This document shows, piece by piece, positions 25,565 to 34,329 of a stretch of 64,000 bases of DNA; the first letter of the stretch is position 1, and each line of letters starts with the position of its first letter. The position numbers and the translations under genes are program-made. Below the pieces are notes generated by a model that worked only from the letters and a program-made list of their open reading frames with translations, was not told where the DNA came from and made no database searches. Source of the DNA: Dehalococcoidales bacterium (GTDB lineage: Bacteria; Chloroflexota; Dehalococcoidia; Dehalococcoidales; UBA2162); the NCBI GenBank assembly GCA_030690265.1, contig JAUYHA010000071.1, positions 1-64,000 on the forward strand, in the 5' to 3' direction.

Positions 25565-26365
25565 ATGGAAATAGCAACGCTGTGGGTGGCTCTGGGGCTC
25601 GGTCTGCTTTTGGGACTTCGCCATGCCCTGGATGCTGACCACATGGTGGCGGTAACAACAATTGTGAGCGAATACAGGAATTCCCTTAAGGGTATCTGGA
25701 TTGGTATCTCCTGGGGGCTGGGGCATACCACCACCCTTTTGCTGGTTGGCCTGACGTTTCTGCTCTTTAAGCTGGCTCTACCACAGCGGTTAGCCCTGGG
25801 CTTCGAGCTGGCGGTGGGTTTTCTGCTGATTGCCCTGGGTATCCAGGTGCTCTGGGGTATTAGAAAAAAGAGGCTGCACTGGCATGCTCATGCTCATTCA
25901 CAGGAAGCTCATCACCACCTGCACGCTCACCAGGAAGGAGCTAGCGAGGGACAACGGCGCCGTTTTACCTGGAGCAGTATCGCTTATTTTCTGGTGGCGG
26001 GAATCTCTCCCGGTGAGCATCATCCGGGGGGGACTTTTGCTGAAGGGCTCCGTCCTTTCTTTCGTTTGAAGTCTTACCTGGTAGGAATTGTCCACGGTTT
26101 AGCAGGCAGTGCTGCCCTGATGCTTCTGGTATTGGCTAGTATCGAGACTACCTGGGCAGGAGTCTTATACATTTTGGTCTTCGGAGTGGGGTCAATAGCG
26201 GCCATGGGCGTTATTACCTTGCTGATGAGTACCCCTTTCGTAATCTCGGCTCGTTTTACTCTCTTGAACTACCTGGTGCACGGTGCGGCTGGAATTGCCA
26301 GCCTGTCACTGGGCAGTTTCCTGATATATGAGATAGTTTTTGTCGAGGGCTTTTTTAGTCTTTGA
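25565..26365 (+). CDS. Nickel/cobalt permease-like membrane protein
   Basis: 266 residues with six or seven TM helices. The first helix carries RHALDADHMVAV, the H-x4-D-H signature of NiCoT/UreH transporters. A His-rich cytoplasmic loop (HAHAHSQEAHHHLHAHQ) is a likely metal buffer. A second polar helix has GISPGEHHPGG. It probably imports nickel or cobalt, the latter needed for cobalamin, on which many Dehalococcoidia depend (inference). ATG start with GGAG close by. lgt follows after 24 bases. Confidence 0.85.
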   Translation: MEIATLWVALGLGLLLGLRHALDADHMVAVTTIVSEYRNSLKGIWIGISWGLGHTTTLLLVGLTFLLFKLALPQRLALGFELAVGFLLIALGIQVLWGIRKKRLHWHAHAHSQEAHHHLHAHQEGASEGQRRRFTWSSIAYFLVAGISPGEHHPGGTFAEGLRPFFRLKSYLVGIVHGLAGSAALMLLVLASIETTWAGVLYILVFGVGSIAAMGVITLLMSTPFVISARFTLLNYLVHGAAGIASLSLGSFLIYEIVFVEGFFSL

Positions 26366-26389
26366 ACCTTCTTTAAGACAGGACAACAG

Positions 26390-27184
26390 ATGATACGCAT
26401 TGGATTGAATCCGATTCTCTTTCAGTTTGGGCCCTTTTCCTTAGCCTGGCACGGTCTATTTATTGCCGTCGGAATGGTGGTAGCGGTCTGGCTTTCGGCT
26501 CGTCTGGCGGCTAAGGCAGGACTTTCGGTAGAGACCATTTACTCTCTGGCTCTCTGGGGAATCCCCGGAGGTATCATCGGTGCTCGATTGGTGCATGTGA
26601 TTGACTACTGGGACTTTTACCTGGCTCATCCTGGCTCTATCTTAGCACTCTGGGGAGGTGGACTGGCTGTGTGGGGAGGTATCCTCGGGGGGGCAGTCAC
26701 CGGGGTAATGTATCTCTGGATAAAGGGTATTCCTTCGGGAGTTTATGCTGATGTAATTGCCCCGGGGCTTATCCTGGCTCAGGCGATAGGGAGGATTGGC
26801 GATGTAATTAACGGCGAGCATATCAGCAGCGCTACCACTCTACCCTGGGGCGTGGTATATACTCATCCCGGCAGTCCCAGTTATGGTCTGCCGCCTACGC
26901 ACCCGGCGGTAGCTTACGAGTTGCTTATGAACCTTGTTATTTTCGGCTTACTCTTGAAGTTACGGGGGCGTATTCAGCCCGGTGGCTCGCTTTTCCTGCT
27001 CTATCTTATTCTTTATTCTACAGGTCGTTTCTTTCTCAACTTCCTGCGTATGGACAGCAATACCCTTTTCCTGTCTCTCGCTCAGCCGCAATGGATCAGC
27101 CTGCTGGTCCTGGTGGTGGCAGTGCCTCTCTTTGTCTTCCGGAAGCTTTCTCACCGGTCGGTGGGAACAGAAGCTAATAGCTAG
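26390..27184 (+). CDS. lgt: Prolipoprotein diacylglyceryl transferase
   Basis: 264 residues, integral membrane protein with about seven TM helices. It moves diacylglycerol from phosphatidylglycerol to the lipobox Cys of prolipoproteins. The Lgt signature is here GRIGDVINGEHIS (usual form GRxGNFxNxE). HGLFIAVGM near the N-terminus contains the conserved His. Its substrates would include the lipobox proteins in this window (50342, 52556, 59144). Convergent with yajC, ten bases apart. Confidence 0.95.
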   Translation: MIRIGLNPILFQFGPFSLAWHGLFIAVGMVVAVWLSARLAAKAGLSVETIYSLALWGIPGGIIGARLVHVIDYWDFYLAHPGSILALWGGGLAVWGGILGGAVTGVMYLWIKGIPSGVYADVIAPGLILAQAIGRIGDVINGEHISSATTLPWGVVYTHPGSPSYGLPPTHPAVAYELLMNLVIFGLLLKLRGRIQPGGSLFLLYLILYSTGRFFLNFLRMDSNTLFLSLAQPQWISLLVLVVAVPLFVFRKLSHRSVGTEANS

Positions 27185-27194
27185 GCAGATTATT

Positions 27195-27473
27195 TTACCC
27201 TATTATTTCTCTTGGTGGGCCTTCTATCTTGAGGATACTTCCCTTAGTCACCCTGATTTTTGTTCCTGATTCAACGATGATAACAACGCTGCCTTCGTCA
27301 ATCTGGTCAACTTTTCCGTACATTCCACCGGCAGTGATTACAATATCGCCCTTCGCCAGGTCGAGCACTAATCTGTCGTGCTGCTGCTCACGGTGGCGAA
27401 TGGGTCTAATCATTAGGAAGTACCATACAATGATAAGAAAGCCAACAAACAGAACTATGGGAATCCAGGTCAT
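27195..27473 (-). CDS. yajC: Preprotein translocase accessory subunit YajC
   Basis: 92 residues. One N-terminal TM helix (about 4-22) then MIRPIRHREQQ and the conserved DIVITAGGMYGKV segment. It associates with SecDF-YajC at the Sec translocon. It lies 14 bases downstream of miaB and probably shares its transcript. secDF is not in the window. Confidence 0.94.
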   Translation of the reverse strand: MTWIPIVLFVGFLIIVWYFLMIRPIRHREQQHDRLVLDLAKGDIVITAGGMYGKVDQIDEGSVVIIVESGTKIRVTKGSILKIEGPPREIIG

Positions 27474-27487
27474 TTTATTCTCCCTTT

Positions 27488-28747
27488 TTAATTGTTACTC
27501 TTTAATTCAACCTTACCCTGTAATGACCAGGGGCTTGTTTTCTCGATTTTGACATTCACCAGTTGACCCAGGTAGTCGCCATTATCGCTGAAGAAGACCA
27601 GTTTATCACTTTTGGTGCGGCCATGCCATTTGCCCTGCTTTCTTGCCTCTACCAGCACTTCAAGTGTTGTGCCCAGCAGCCGGGCGTTAATTTCAGTGCT
27701 AATTTCTTCCTGGAGATGCTCGAGGGTATTCAGCCGCTTTCTTTTCTCCTCAGCCGTAACATTATCTTCAAGCTCTCTGGCGGCAACGGTTCCTTTTCTT
27801 GGAGAATAGGCGGCTATATGGACAGTGTCAAATCTTAATTCAGAAAGCAGGTCAGCCGTCCTGTGGAACTGTTCTTCAGTTTCTGAAGGGAAGCCAACGA
27901 TGACATCGGTGCTGAGAGCTACCCCTGGTATTTTATGGCGTATCTCGGTTACAAGCCGTCGGTAATTCTCCACGGTGTAATCGCGTCTCATTGCTTTCAG
28001 TATATCATTATCTCCTGACTGGACGGGAAGGCTTATCTGCTCACAGACCTTATCCAGGCTGGCTATCGCTTCAATAAGCCTGGTACTCATTTTCCGGGGA
28101 TGGCTGGTTAAAAAGCGCAGGCGACCCAGTCCATCTATACTGTTTAGCTCACCAAGCAGGTCAGCCAGGTCCGGTTTGCCGGGTAAGTCATGCCCGTAGG
28201 AATCCACAATTTGTCCCAGTAAAGTGACCTCTCTGGTGCCGCGGCGCACCAGTTCCCTGACCTCGCAGGCTATTTCCGCTATCGGCCGGCTCCTCTCTCT
28301 ACCGCGTCGGTAGGGAACAATGCAGTAGGAGCAAAAGTTATCACAGCCCTGAATAATGGGAATATAGGCAGCTGGTGGGGAGTGGTGGGGTAATAGCTGA
28401 CCCGGTTCGGTTTTATCCTGCCAGGGGGGAAGCTCACCGGGCTTAAAAAAGTGGTCAACAAAGGAGTAGCTTTTTTTAAGCCGGTCAATATTTGAGTCTA
28501 CCAGACAGCCGGTTAAAGCGATGGTCAGATTGGGGCGCCGCCTTTTCAGTGATTTAAGGGAGCTGAGCTTGTTAATGACCCGGTTTTCGGCGCTCTGCCT
28601 GACCACACAGCTATTGAGCACAAGTAAATCAGCCTCCTCGGCGGTGGAGGCAGCCTGGTAGCCCTGCTGCTCAAAGAGGCTGCCCAGCCGTTCTGATTCC
28701 GCCTTATTCATCTGACAGCCGATTGTCCAGAGATAATATTGAAGCAT
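27488..28747 (-). CDS. miaB: tRNA-2-methylthio-N6-isopentenyladenosine synthase
   Basis: 419 residues. The N-terminal domain has TIGCQMNKAESERLG and NSCVVRQSAENRV with the second-cluster cysteines. The radical SAM site is GCDNFCSYCIVPYRRGRERSR. A C-terminal TRAM domain ends the protein. QMN and SCVVR fit MiaB, distinguishing it from the MtaB at 21099. It adds the methylthio group at A37 of UNN-decoding tRNAs. Divergent neighbour upstream is tRNA-Ser in the same orientation. Confidence 0.94.
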   Translation of the reverse strand: MLQYYLWTIGCQMNKAESERLGSLFEQQGYQAASTAEEADLLVLNSCVVRQSAENRVINKLSSLKSLKRRRPNLTIALTGCLVDSNIDRLKKSYSFVDHFFKPGELPPWQDKTEPGQLLPHHSPPAAYIPIIQGCDNFCSYCIVPYRRGRERSRPIAEIACEVRELVRRGTREVTLLGQIVDSYGHDLPGKPDLADLLGELNSIDGLGRLRFLTSHPRKMSTRLIEAIASLDKVCEQISLPVQSGDNDILKAMRRDYTVENYRRLVTEIRHKIPGVALSTDVIVGFPSETEEQFHRTADLLSELRFDTVHIAAYSPRKGTVAARELEDNVTAEEKRKRLNTLEHLQEEISTEINARLLGTTLEVLVEARKQGKWHGRTKSDKLVFFSDNGDYLGQLVNVKIEKTSPWSLQGKVELKSNN

Positions 28748-28805
28748 GGTCCTCTACTCTTGCCTTATTGTTGGAAAATATTCTCTATCGTGAGGGGCTG
28801 CTTTC

Positions 28806-28897
28806 TGGCGGAGGGGGAGGGATTCGAACCCTCGACCCCAGTTACCTGGGGTAAGCACTTAGCAGGCGCCCGCACTAGACCACTATGCGACCCCTCC
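28806..28897 (-). tRNA. tRNA-Ser (GCU), CCA encoded
   Basis: On the minus strand: acceptor GGAGGGG pairs with CCCCTCC; D arm GCATAGTGGTCTAGTGC; anticodon loop CTGCTAA giving GCU; long variable arm CCCCAG-GTAA-CTGGGG as expected for serine; T arm GAGGG-TTCGAAT-CCCTC; discriminator G and genomic CCA. It reads AGC/AGU codons. Confidence 0.97.
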
Positions 28898-28939
28898 GTG
28901 TTTCCAGAGCTAATTATATTTAATTATGCCTCTTTTTAC

Positions 28940-29460
28940 AACCCCTCCCCCTGTCCCCTTCCCCTGATAAGGGAAGGGGGAAATATAAAAAAAGAGAAGG
29001 GCGAAACCTCTCTCAAACACCCCTAAGATTAGGAAATATCAGGGATGTTTAAGAAAGGTGGAACCCTTCTTTCCAAAACCTCTTCCCCCTCTCCTTTCTA
29101 AGGGTCTGTATCAAAAGTGGTTTTTGCCTGTCACCCTGAGCATATTCGCTCCGTTCACTCTGACGATAATCGGAACGAGTTCACTCTGACCTCGGTCTGA
29201 ACTCGGTCTGAAGACGATAACCTGCTCCGAGCTTGTCGAGGCAAGTCGGAACGAGCTCAGTGTAAACTCAGCGAAGGGTCTAAGTGTGGCGGGGACTAGC
29301 GATTCACCACCAGCCCCACGCCCAGATTCTTCGTCGCTTCGCTCCTTAGAATGACATTTGATACAAGACCCTCTTTTAAGGAGAGGGGTTCATCCTGAAG
29401 GGTTCAGCCCGAGTTCACCCCGAGGGGTTCACCCTGAAGGGGATAAAGGGGGTGAGGTTA
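28940..29460. repeat. Family E repeat, split by a nested MITE
   Basis: GC-rich arms (ACCCCTCCCCCTGTCCCC, GATAAGGGAAGGGGG) and an AGAGAAGGGCGAAACCTCTCTC hairpin at the left. CCTCTCCTTTCTAAGGG at the left and CTTTTAAGGAGAGGGG at the right are the two halves of the usual CTCTCCTTAAGAAGGAGAGG palindrome, separated by the element at 29101-29372. The right arm ends in GGGGATAAAGGGGGTGAGG. It fills the gap before birA. Confidence 0.75.
29101..29372. mobile_element. 272-bp MITE (family B) with AGGGTCTTGTATCAAA ends
   Basis: Left AGGGTCTGTATCAAAAG and right TTTGATACAAGACCCT are near-perfect inverted repeats of about 15 bases. The interior matches the 15604 copy over most of its length, with a GACTAGCGATTCACCACC segment near the right. 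It has no coding capacity and is inserted at the centre of a family E palindrome. Confidence 0.8.
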
Positions 29461-29526
29461 ATAACCATTCTTCTAAGATGTGTGATAATATTTAGACTGG
29501 TTACTTGACTTCTGAGTTGATTCAAT

Positions 29527-30306
29527 ATGGCTAAAGATAGCTTATCAGCGGATACCATTAAGAGGGGTCTGGAGACCCGCTTTATCGGGCAGAGGGTTCT
29601 TTACCATCCCAGTGTGACTTCCACGATGGAGATTGCCCGGCGAGAGGCCCGGCAGGGTGCTGCTGAAGGAACGCTTGTCGTTGCCGGTGAGCAGACGGTG
29701 GGGAGGGGACGGTCAAAGCATGTCTGGCTGACACCTGAGGGGAACATTGCTCTGTCTTTAATTCTTCACCCCGGATTGTCCTGCCTGCCTTCTCTTATCA
29801 TGCTGGCTTCGCTTGCAGTAGCCCGCAGCATAGAAAGAGTCACCGGTTTATCGCCGCAGGTTAAGTGGCCCAATGATATTCTTATTAACGGTAAGAAGGT
29901 GTGCGGTATTTTAATTGAAAGTGATGTGCAGGGTAGCACGGTGAACTACACTATTATTGGTATCGGCATAAATGTTAATCTGAAGCCAGCCGATTTCGCC
30001 GAGATTCGGGAGATTGCCACCAGTCTTTCTTATGAGTTGGGACAGGAGGTATCATATCTTAGTATGTTGCGTTGCCTTTTAACCGAGCTGGAGAGCTTAT
30101 ACTTGCTCCTGCTCTCCGGCGGGTCTCTTTATGAAGAGTGGCGGGCTAAACTGGTGACACTGGGTAAGAAAGTCCGGGTGATATCAGGCGACACTGTTCA
30201 GGAAGGGATAGCTGAAGAGGTGACCCGGGACGGCGGTCTGTTACTGCGCCGCCCGGATGGCGAGTTTACCCGGATAGTTGCCGGGGAGACCAGCTCTATA
30301 GATTAA
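29527..30306 (+). CDS. birA: Biotin-[acetyl-CoA-carboxylase] ligase
   Basis: 259 residues, class I ligase without the N-terminal repressor HTH. It activates biotin with ATP and attaches it to carboxylase carrier lysines. STMEIARREARQGAAEG starts the catalytic domain; the biotinyl-AMP loop is TVGRGRSKHVW; VKWPNDILINGKKVCGIL and IIGIGINVN are the biotin and ATP contacts. A C-terminal SH3-like domain (LGKKVRVISGDTVQEGIAEEV) completes it. ATG start. Convergent with the slipin operon, with a hairpin terminator between. Confidence 0.95.
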   Translation: MAKDSLSADTIKRGLETRFIGQRVLYHPSVTSTMEIARREARQGAAEGTLVVAGEQTVGRGRSKHVWLTPEGNIALSLILHPGLSCLPSLIMLASLAVARSIERVTGLSPQVKWPNDILINGKKVCGILIESDVQGSTVNYTIIGIGINVNLKPADFAEIREIATSLSYELGQEVSYLSMLRCLLTELESLYLLLLSGGSLYEEWRAKLVTLGKKVRVISGDTVQEGIAEEVTRDGGLLLRRPDGEFTRIVAGETSSID

Positions 30307-30307
30307 A

Positions 30308-30346
30308 AATGGTGCTTCAAAGAAGATACATCCTTGAAGCACCATT
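30308..30346 (-). terminator. Intrinsic terminator of the NfeD-slipin operon
   Basis: AATGGTGCTTCAA and TTGAAGCACCATT form a perfect 13-bp stem with a 13-base loop. On the minus strand it is followed by a T-run (CCATTTTTAATC), so it terminates the 32816-to-30373 transcript. The plus side, after birA, lacks a T-run. Confidence 0.8.
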
Positions 30347-30372
30347 CGGTAACAACTTTGGGCCTGTTTAAG

Positions 30373-31161
30373 TTATTGTCTATCCCCCTCGCTGGATGAA
30401 GAGGAGGAAGATGCTTTCTTCATAAAGGCACTGATGATGTCAATTGGTATCGGGAAGATGACAATGCTGTTTTTCTCACCGGCTACCTGTAGCATTGTTT
30501 GCAGATAGCGGAGTTGCAGTGCCGTGCTCGTGCTCTCTTTACCGATAACAGCCCCGGCCTCAGCCAGTCTCTCTGATGCCTGGAACTCACCATCGGCATG
30601 GATAATCTTGGCTCGTCTATCTCTTTCCGCCTCAGCCTGAGCCGCCATCATCCGCTTCATCTGTTCCGCCAGTTCCACCTCTTTAATCTCCACCATGCTG
30701 ACTTTGACTCCCCACGGGTCGGTGTTCTCGTCAATTATCGAGGTTAATTTCTCGTTAAGCTTCTCCCTTTCGCTTAGCAGTTCATCAAGCTCGTGTTGTC
30801 CCAGCACATTTCGTAAGGTCGTTTGTCCTATCTGGGATGTTGCCCTGATGTGGTCAAGAACCTTAACCACAGCGTCCTGGGGGTTGATTACCCTGAAGTA
30901 GATAACGGCATTGACCCTGACGGTAACATTATCCTTGGTGATTACCTCCTGTGAGGGGACATCCATAGTTACCACCCGCAGGTCGACCTTCACCATGCGG
31001 TCAACGAAGGGAATAATGAGGAAGAGACCCGGTCCTCTCTGCCCTACAAGCCGTCCCAGGCGGAAAAGGACTCCCCGCTCATATTCGGGGACAATCTTGA
31101 CTGACATCGGCAGGACTATAACCAGCAATAAAACAATGAGACCAAGGATAATTGGTGACAT
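30373..31161 (-). CDS. Slipin / stomatin-like SPFH membrane protein
   Basis: 262 residues. N-terminal TM helix (about 3-20), then VPEYERGVLFRLGRLVGQRGPG and the SPFH/band-7 domain with VITKDNVTVRVNAVIYFRV and LLSEREKLNEKLTSII. A helical segment AEAERDRRAKIIHADGE and a Ser-rich acidic tail follow. Slipins form oligomeric membrane scaffolds and are co-encoded with NfeD proteases, as here. ATG preceded by AAGGAGGT. Last gene of the three-gene operon, followed by a strong terminator. Confidence 0.94.
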   Translation of the reverse strand: MSPIILGLIVLLLVIVLPMSVKIVPEYERGVLFRLGRLVGQRGPGLFLIIPFVDRMVKVDLRVVTMDVPSQEVITKDNVTVRVNAVIYFRVINPQDAVVKVLDHIRATSQIGQTTLRNVLGQHELDELLSEREKLNEKLTSIIDENTDPWGVKVSMVEIKEVELAEQMKRMMAAQAEAERDRRAKIIHADGEFQASERLAEAGAVIGKESTSTALQLRYLQTMLQVAGEKNSIVIFPIPIDIISAFMKKASSSSSSSEGDRQ

Positions 31162-31174
31162 TTGAACTACCTCC

Positions 31175-31492
31175 TTATTTTTCTTCCTTCTTCCGGACGT
31201 ATAATTTCAAGCTATCCACTTTAGTTATTATTACTTCCTCCCCTGCTTTCACCGGGCCGGATTCCGAGATTGCTGCCCACCGTTCCCCATCAACAAAGAC
31301 GGTTCCCTGGGGTTCTAAGTTTACCTTGACCACGGCAGTTCTGTCAATCAGTTCTTCCATGCCCGCGGCTATCTTGAAGCGGTGTGCCCGGATGCCCCAG
31401 ATAATGGTTACCACGGACATGACGACAAACCCGATTAACAATACGGAAATCAACCACGGGTCTAACATAAAATCCCAGTTAATTATGGGCAT
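31175..31492 (-). CDS. Short NfeD-like OB-fold membrane protein
   Basis: 105 residues. One TM helix (about 14-34) and a C-terminal NfeD-type OB fold (about 45-105). From MEELIDRTAVVKV through GERWAAISESG to KLYVRKKEEK it repeats the C-terminus of the long NfeD protein upstream almost residue for residue, so it arose by partial duplication. ATG start after GGGGGT, four bases from the preceding stop. Probably interacts with the slipin through the OB domain. It has no protease domain. Confidence 0.9.
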   Translation of the reverse strand: MPIINWDFMLDPWLISVLLIGFVVMSVVTIIWGIRAHRFKIAAGMEELIDRTAVVKVNLEPQGTVFVDGERWAAISESGPVKAGEEVIITKVDSLKLYVRKKEEK

Positions 31493-31496
31493 TTGT

Positions 31497-32816
31497 TTAT
31501 TTACCCCCCTGTTTCTTGGTTACATATAGTTTTAAGTTATCCATTCTGGTTATAATCACTTCTTCCTTGGGTTCCACCCGGCCTGATTCTGATATCGCCT
31601 TCCAGCGCTCACCCCTGAATAATACCATACCCTCCGGTGCCAGGGCTACCTCAACTCTAGCCGGCTTGCCAATCAGTTCTTCCCAGCCGGTGGTTGATTG
31701 AGAATGCTGGGCTTTGATTACTCGCTGAATGATAAAGGCAAAGACGGCGGTAATGAAAATGGCGCTGCCGGCAATCAACCACGGATTTATCTGAAACAAT
31801 GGAATCCTACCGGGAAATAAGAGCAGAGAGCCCAGAACAAGCGAGGCGATTCCTCCGGCAGTGAGTATGCCGAAAGTACTGGTGAACATTTCAGCGATAA
31901 AGAGGGCGAAAGCAAGCACGATAAGCAAAATCCCTCCCAGGTTGGCATCAAGAACACCTAACGAATAGAAAGCTATTAGCAGGCTAATGACGCCGATGAT
32001 GCCGGGGAAGAACATCCCCGGGTTATATAACTCAGCAATTATACCTATGGTGCCTATGCTGAGCAGAATGTAGGCAATATTGGGGTCGCTAATAGCATGC
32101 AGAAAGCGTTCAATGGTGCTCATTTCATTTCTGGTTAATTCGTAGTCCGAAGTGTCAAGGGTGACCTCGGCGCCGCTGGCTAACTTAACCTTCCGGCCAT
32201 TGATTTCAGAAATAAGGCTTTGTAAGTTATCAGCCCGCAGGTCAATAAGATTCAGATTGAGGGCGTCAATATCGGTGAAGGATTTACTTTCAGTAACAGC
32301 GAGCTGGGCTTCTTCCAAATTGCGCCCGCGCTCTTCAGCAATGGTCTTCATCCACTTGGCTGAGAACTCGGTTATCTTTTTCATCTGGTCTTCCGGTATC
32401 TCCTGACCTCCGCCGGATACCGGGTGAGCAGCACCGATAGTTGTGCCCGGCGTCATGGCAGCGATATGGCCGGAGAAAGTAATGAAGGTTCCGGCCGAAG
32501 CCGCCCAGGCGGCTTTTGGCGAGACATAAACAATCACGGGTACATCGGCATTCATAATCTTCTGGACAATTTGCTCTGTCGAACCCAACAGTCCGCCAGG
32601 AGTATTCAGCTCGATTATAACAGCAGCGGCATTCTCGTCTTCAGCCTGGCTTACGCCCCGGTCAATATAATCAGCAATAACTGGAACAATGGTACCATCA
32701 ACAGTTAAGATATGGATTGACTGGGTAACCGCTCCGGCTGTAGTCTGTAACAAAGCAACAGCCAGTATAGCTATAAAAAAAGCCAGACGTCCGAGTCTGA
32801 ACTTATTTCCAAACAT
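31497..32816 (-). CDS. nfeD: Membrane-bound ClpP-class serine protease, long NfeD (STOPP)
   Basis: 439 residues. Signal/TM helix (about 9-29). The ClpP-like protease domain has the catalytic Ser in AAWAASAGTFIT and Lys in AVTESKSFTDIDAL, as in Pyrococcus 1510-N, which cleaves stomatin. Next come four or five TM helices (about 240-365) and a C-terminal OB-fold NfeD domain (about 375-439). It leads an operon with a short NfeD and a slipin. The upstream leader holds a 7-bp hairpin. Role: membrane protein quality control or raft organisation (family knowledge). Confidence 0.94.
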   Translation of the reverse strand: MFGNKFRLGRLAFFIAILAVALLQTTAGAVTQSIHILTVDGTIVPVIADYIDRGVSQAEDENAAAVIIELNTPGGLLGSTEQIVQKIMNADVPVIVYVSPKAAWAASAGTFITFSGHIAAMTPGTTIGAAHPVSGGGQEIPEDQMKKITEFSAKWMKTIAEERGRNLEEAQLAVTESKSFTDIDALNLNLIDLRADNLQSLISEINGRKVKLASGAEVTLDTSDYELTRNEMSTIERFLHAISDPNIAYILLSIGTIGIIAELYNPGMFFPGIIGVISLLIAFYSLGVLDANLGGILLIVLAFALFIAEMFTSTFGILTAGGIASLVLGSLLLFPGRIPLFQINPWLIAGSAIFITAVFAFIIQRVIKAQHSQSTTGWEELIGKPARVEVALAPEGMVLFRGERWKAISESGRVEPKEEVIITRMDNLKLYVTKKQGGK

Positions 32817-33243
32817 GCGACCTCTATTAACTTTTGCCAGGCAGTAGTTCCTGGCATCATTCGACCTTAATGAGATGGAACCAATAAAAATATAACATAA
32901 TCTGGGTTCGCTGGCAAGTTACAAGCCTGTTGTGTCGTGTGTTATTTTGAAATGCTTGAGTGGCAATGATACACTTAAGGTATGGCTAAGCAACTGGCTC
33001 GGACATATTATTGTATTCGTAATGATTAGTTTATTCTTTACTTTGATTTTATATTTATTTGTCCCGTACTTCCGCCTTTTATTCTTTTTCTCTGGTAAGC
33101 CATTCTATCTGTTAGGCATTTAAGGTTTTTATGTTTTCTAAAATGATATACTACTCTTGTTGGAGTTGTTTAGCAACTATAGTGGAGAAGAAGAACTCAA
33201 GCTGGAGATAAGGCGGGGGGATAGAATCAGAAATGGAGGAAGG
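32817..33243. other. Intergenic; hairpin in the nfeD leader, otherwise nothing clear
   Basis: TGCCAGG (32835-32841) and CCTGGCA (32850-32856) form a 7-bp hairpin about 20 bases before the nfeD start, beside its GAGGT site. The rest is AT-rich. A 63-codon plus ORF at 32932 begins at GTG without a ribosome site and is not believed, although it would encode a hydrophobic helix. Confidence 0.4.
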
Positions 33244-33864
33244 TCAGTTAGAGGGAAAAGAAGAAACCGACACCTTGCTTTTAAAAGACGGTGAGGAAAT
33301 ATCCTCGGTGGACATTAATATGGCATCTTCCCTGTCATTGGTGTAGTAACCTTTTCGTAGACCTACCCTGGTGAAACCATACCGGGTATAGAGATTCTGG
33401 GCGGTAGTATTGGAGGCTCGGACCTCAAGAGTCACGATACGAACCTTTAACTTTCTAGCCAGGTTTATAGCCGAACCAAGTAACATTCCCCCTATTCCCT
33501 GGCGGCGGTATGTCTGGCGCACTCCGATAATGGTAATGTGCGCCTCATCAGATATAACCCACAAGCCGATAAACCCGATAATGTAATGTCTTATTGACGG
33601 AGATGGCTCATCCGGCGGGAAGTGATTGAGTCCAAAGATACGTCTCAACCGGTAGGTCAGTCCGGTCAGCTTCCTATCTGAGGAGCCAGCCGCGGGCTGC
33701 TCAAATTTCTCTCCGTCACAAGCGATAATATAATGGGCTAGCCGATTTTTAAGTTCATGCTGGAAATTAGGTGGCGGCCATTCATTAGGAAAAGCTTCAC
33801 GGTCAATTTCAGCAACCTGGCTAGCGTCTTCCTTATACATCGGGCGTACAAAGTAAGACAACAT
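33244..33864 (-). CDS. rimI: RimI-type ribosomal-protein/GNAT N-acetyltransferase
   Basis: 206 residues. GNAT fold with acetyl-CoA loop VRQTYRRQGIGGMLLG, then TLEVRASNTTAQNLYTRYGF and GYYTNDREDAILM, the RimI signatures. An insert of about 45 residues (roughly 55-95) between the first strands lengthens it beyond the usual 150-160 residues, and there is a Ser/Lys-rich tail. ATG with AGGAAGGG upstream. Usually acetylates the N-terminus of ribosomal protein S18. TsaB/TsaD partners are not adjacent. Confidence 0.88.
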   Translation of the reverse strand: MLSYFVRPMYKEDASQVAEIDREAFPNEWPPPNFQHELKNRLAHYIIACDGEKFEQPAAGSSDRKLTGLTYRLRRIFGLNHFPPDEPSPSIRHYIIGFIGLWVISDEAHITIIGVRQTYRRQGIGGMLLGSAINLARKLKVRIVTLEVRASNTTAQNLYTRYGFTRVGLRKGYYTNDREDAILMSTEDISSPSFKSKVSVSSFPSN

Positions 33865-34001
33865 TTTTCCCTTCCTGTAGGGGGGTTTTGCTGTCGACTT
33901 GAATCTGGCCGACGACGCCCCGAGACAAGTGAAAATACGCTCTTATTCATATCCTATACCCTTCTTCAGTTCTGGTCAATCCCTTTAAGAGTGTTTACCA
34001 A

Positions 34002-34185
34002 TGTCATTGCGAGGGTTCGCAAGAACCTGTGGCAATCTATAAGATTTAGTGAGATTGCTTCGCGGAGCCTGTCCTGAGCGCTATGAGATTCTTCGCTACG
34101 CTCAGAATGACACGAAGCGAAGGGTTCACCTTGAAGGGTTCAGCCCGAGTTCACCCCGAGGGGTTCTCCCTGAAGGGCTCGCAAT
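34002..34185. repeat. CATTGCGAG repeat (family A) carrying a GGTTCACC unit
   Basis: TGTCATTGCGAGGGTTCGC at the left and GGGCTCGCAATA at the right, the right end being degenerate. Inside are GGCAATCTATAAG, a CTACGCTCAGAATGAC piece and GGTTCAGCCCGAGTTCACCC, the last shared with 20.3 and 29.4 kb. It fills the gap between rimI and the small zinc protein. Confidence 0.75.
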
Positions 34186-34329
34186 AAAACAAGAATCTTT
34201 GAAGGTGCTAGTCCAAAGAGTTTTGCCAGGATGGGCGAGATTTAGCTGTTAATTTTGGAATAAATTGAGCCAAAGCTATTGACATTTGAGTAGAGAATGT
34301 TTTATCCTGCGTAAGAAAGGAGGGATGCT

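Noticed and set aside
28940-29460. CRISPR-like array of GC-rich repeats
   Set aside because: Units are irregular, palindromic and differ in spacing. No constant repeat/unique spacer pattern and no cas genes.
32932-33123. 63-codon hydrophobic plus ORF
   Set aside because: GTG start without a ribosome site in AT-rich sequence. A hydrophobic peptide is expected by chance from T-rich DNA.
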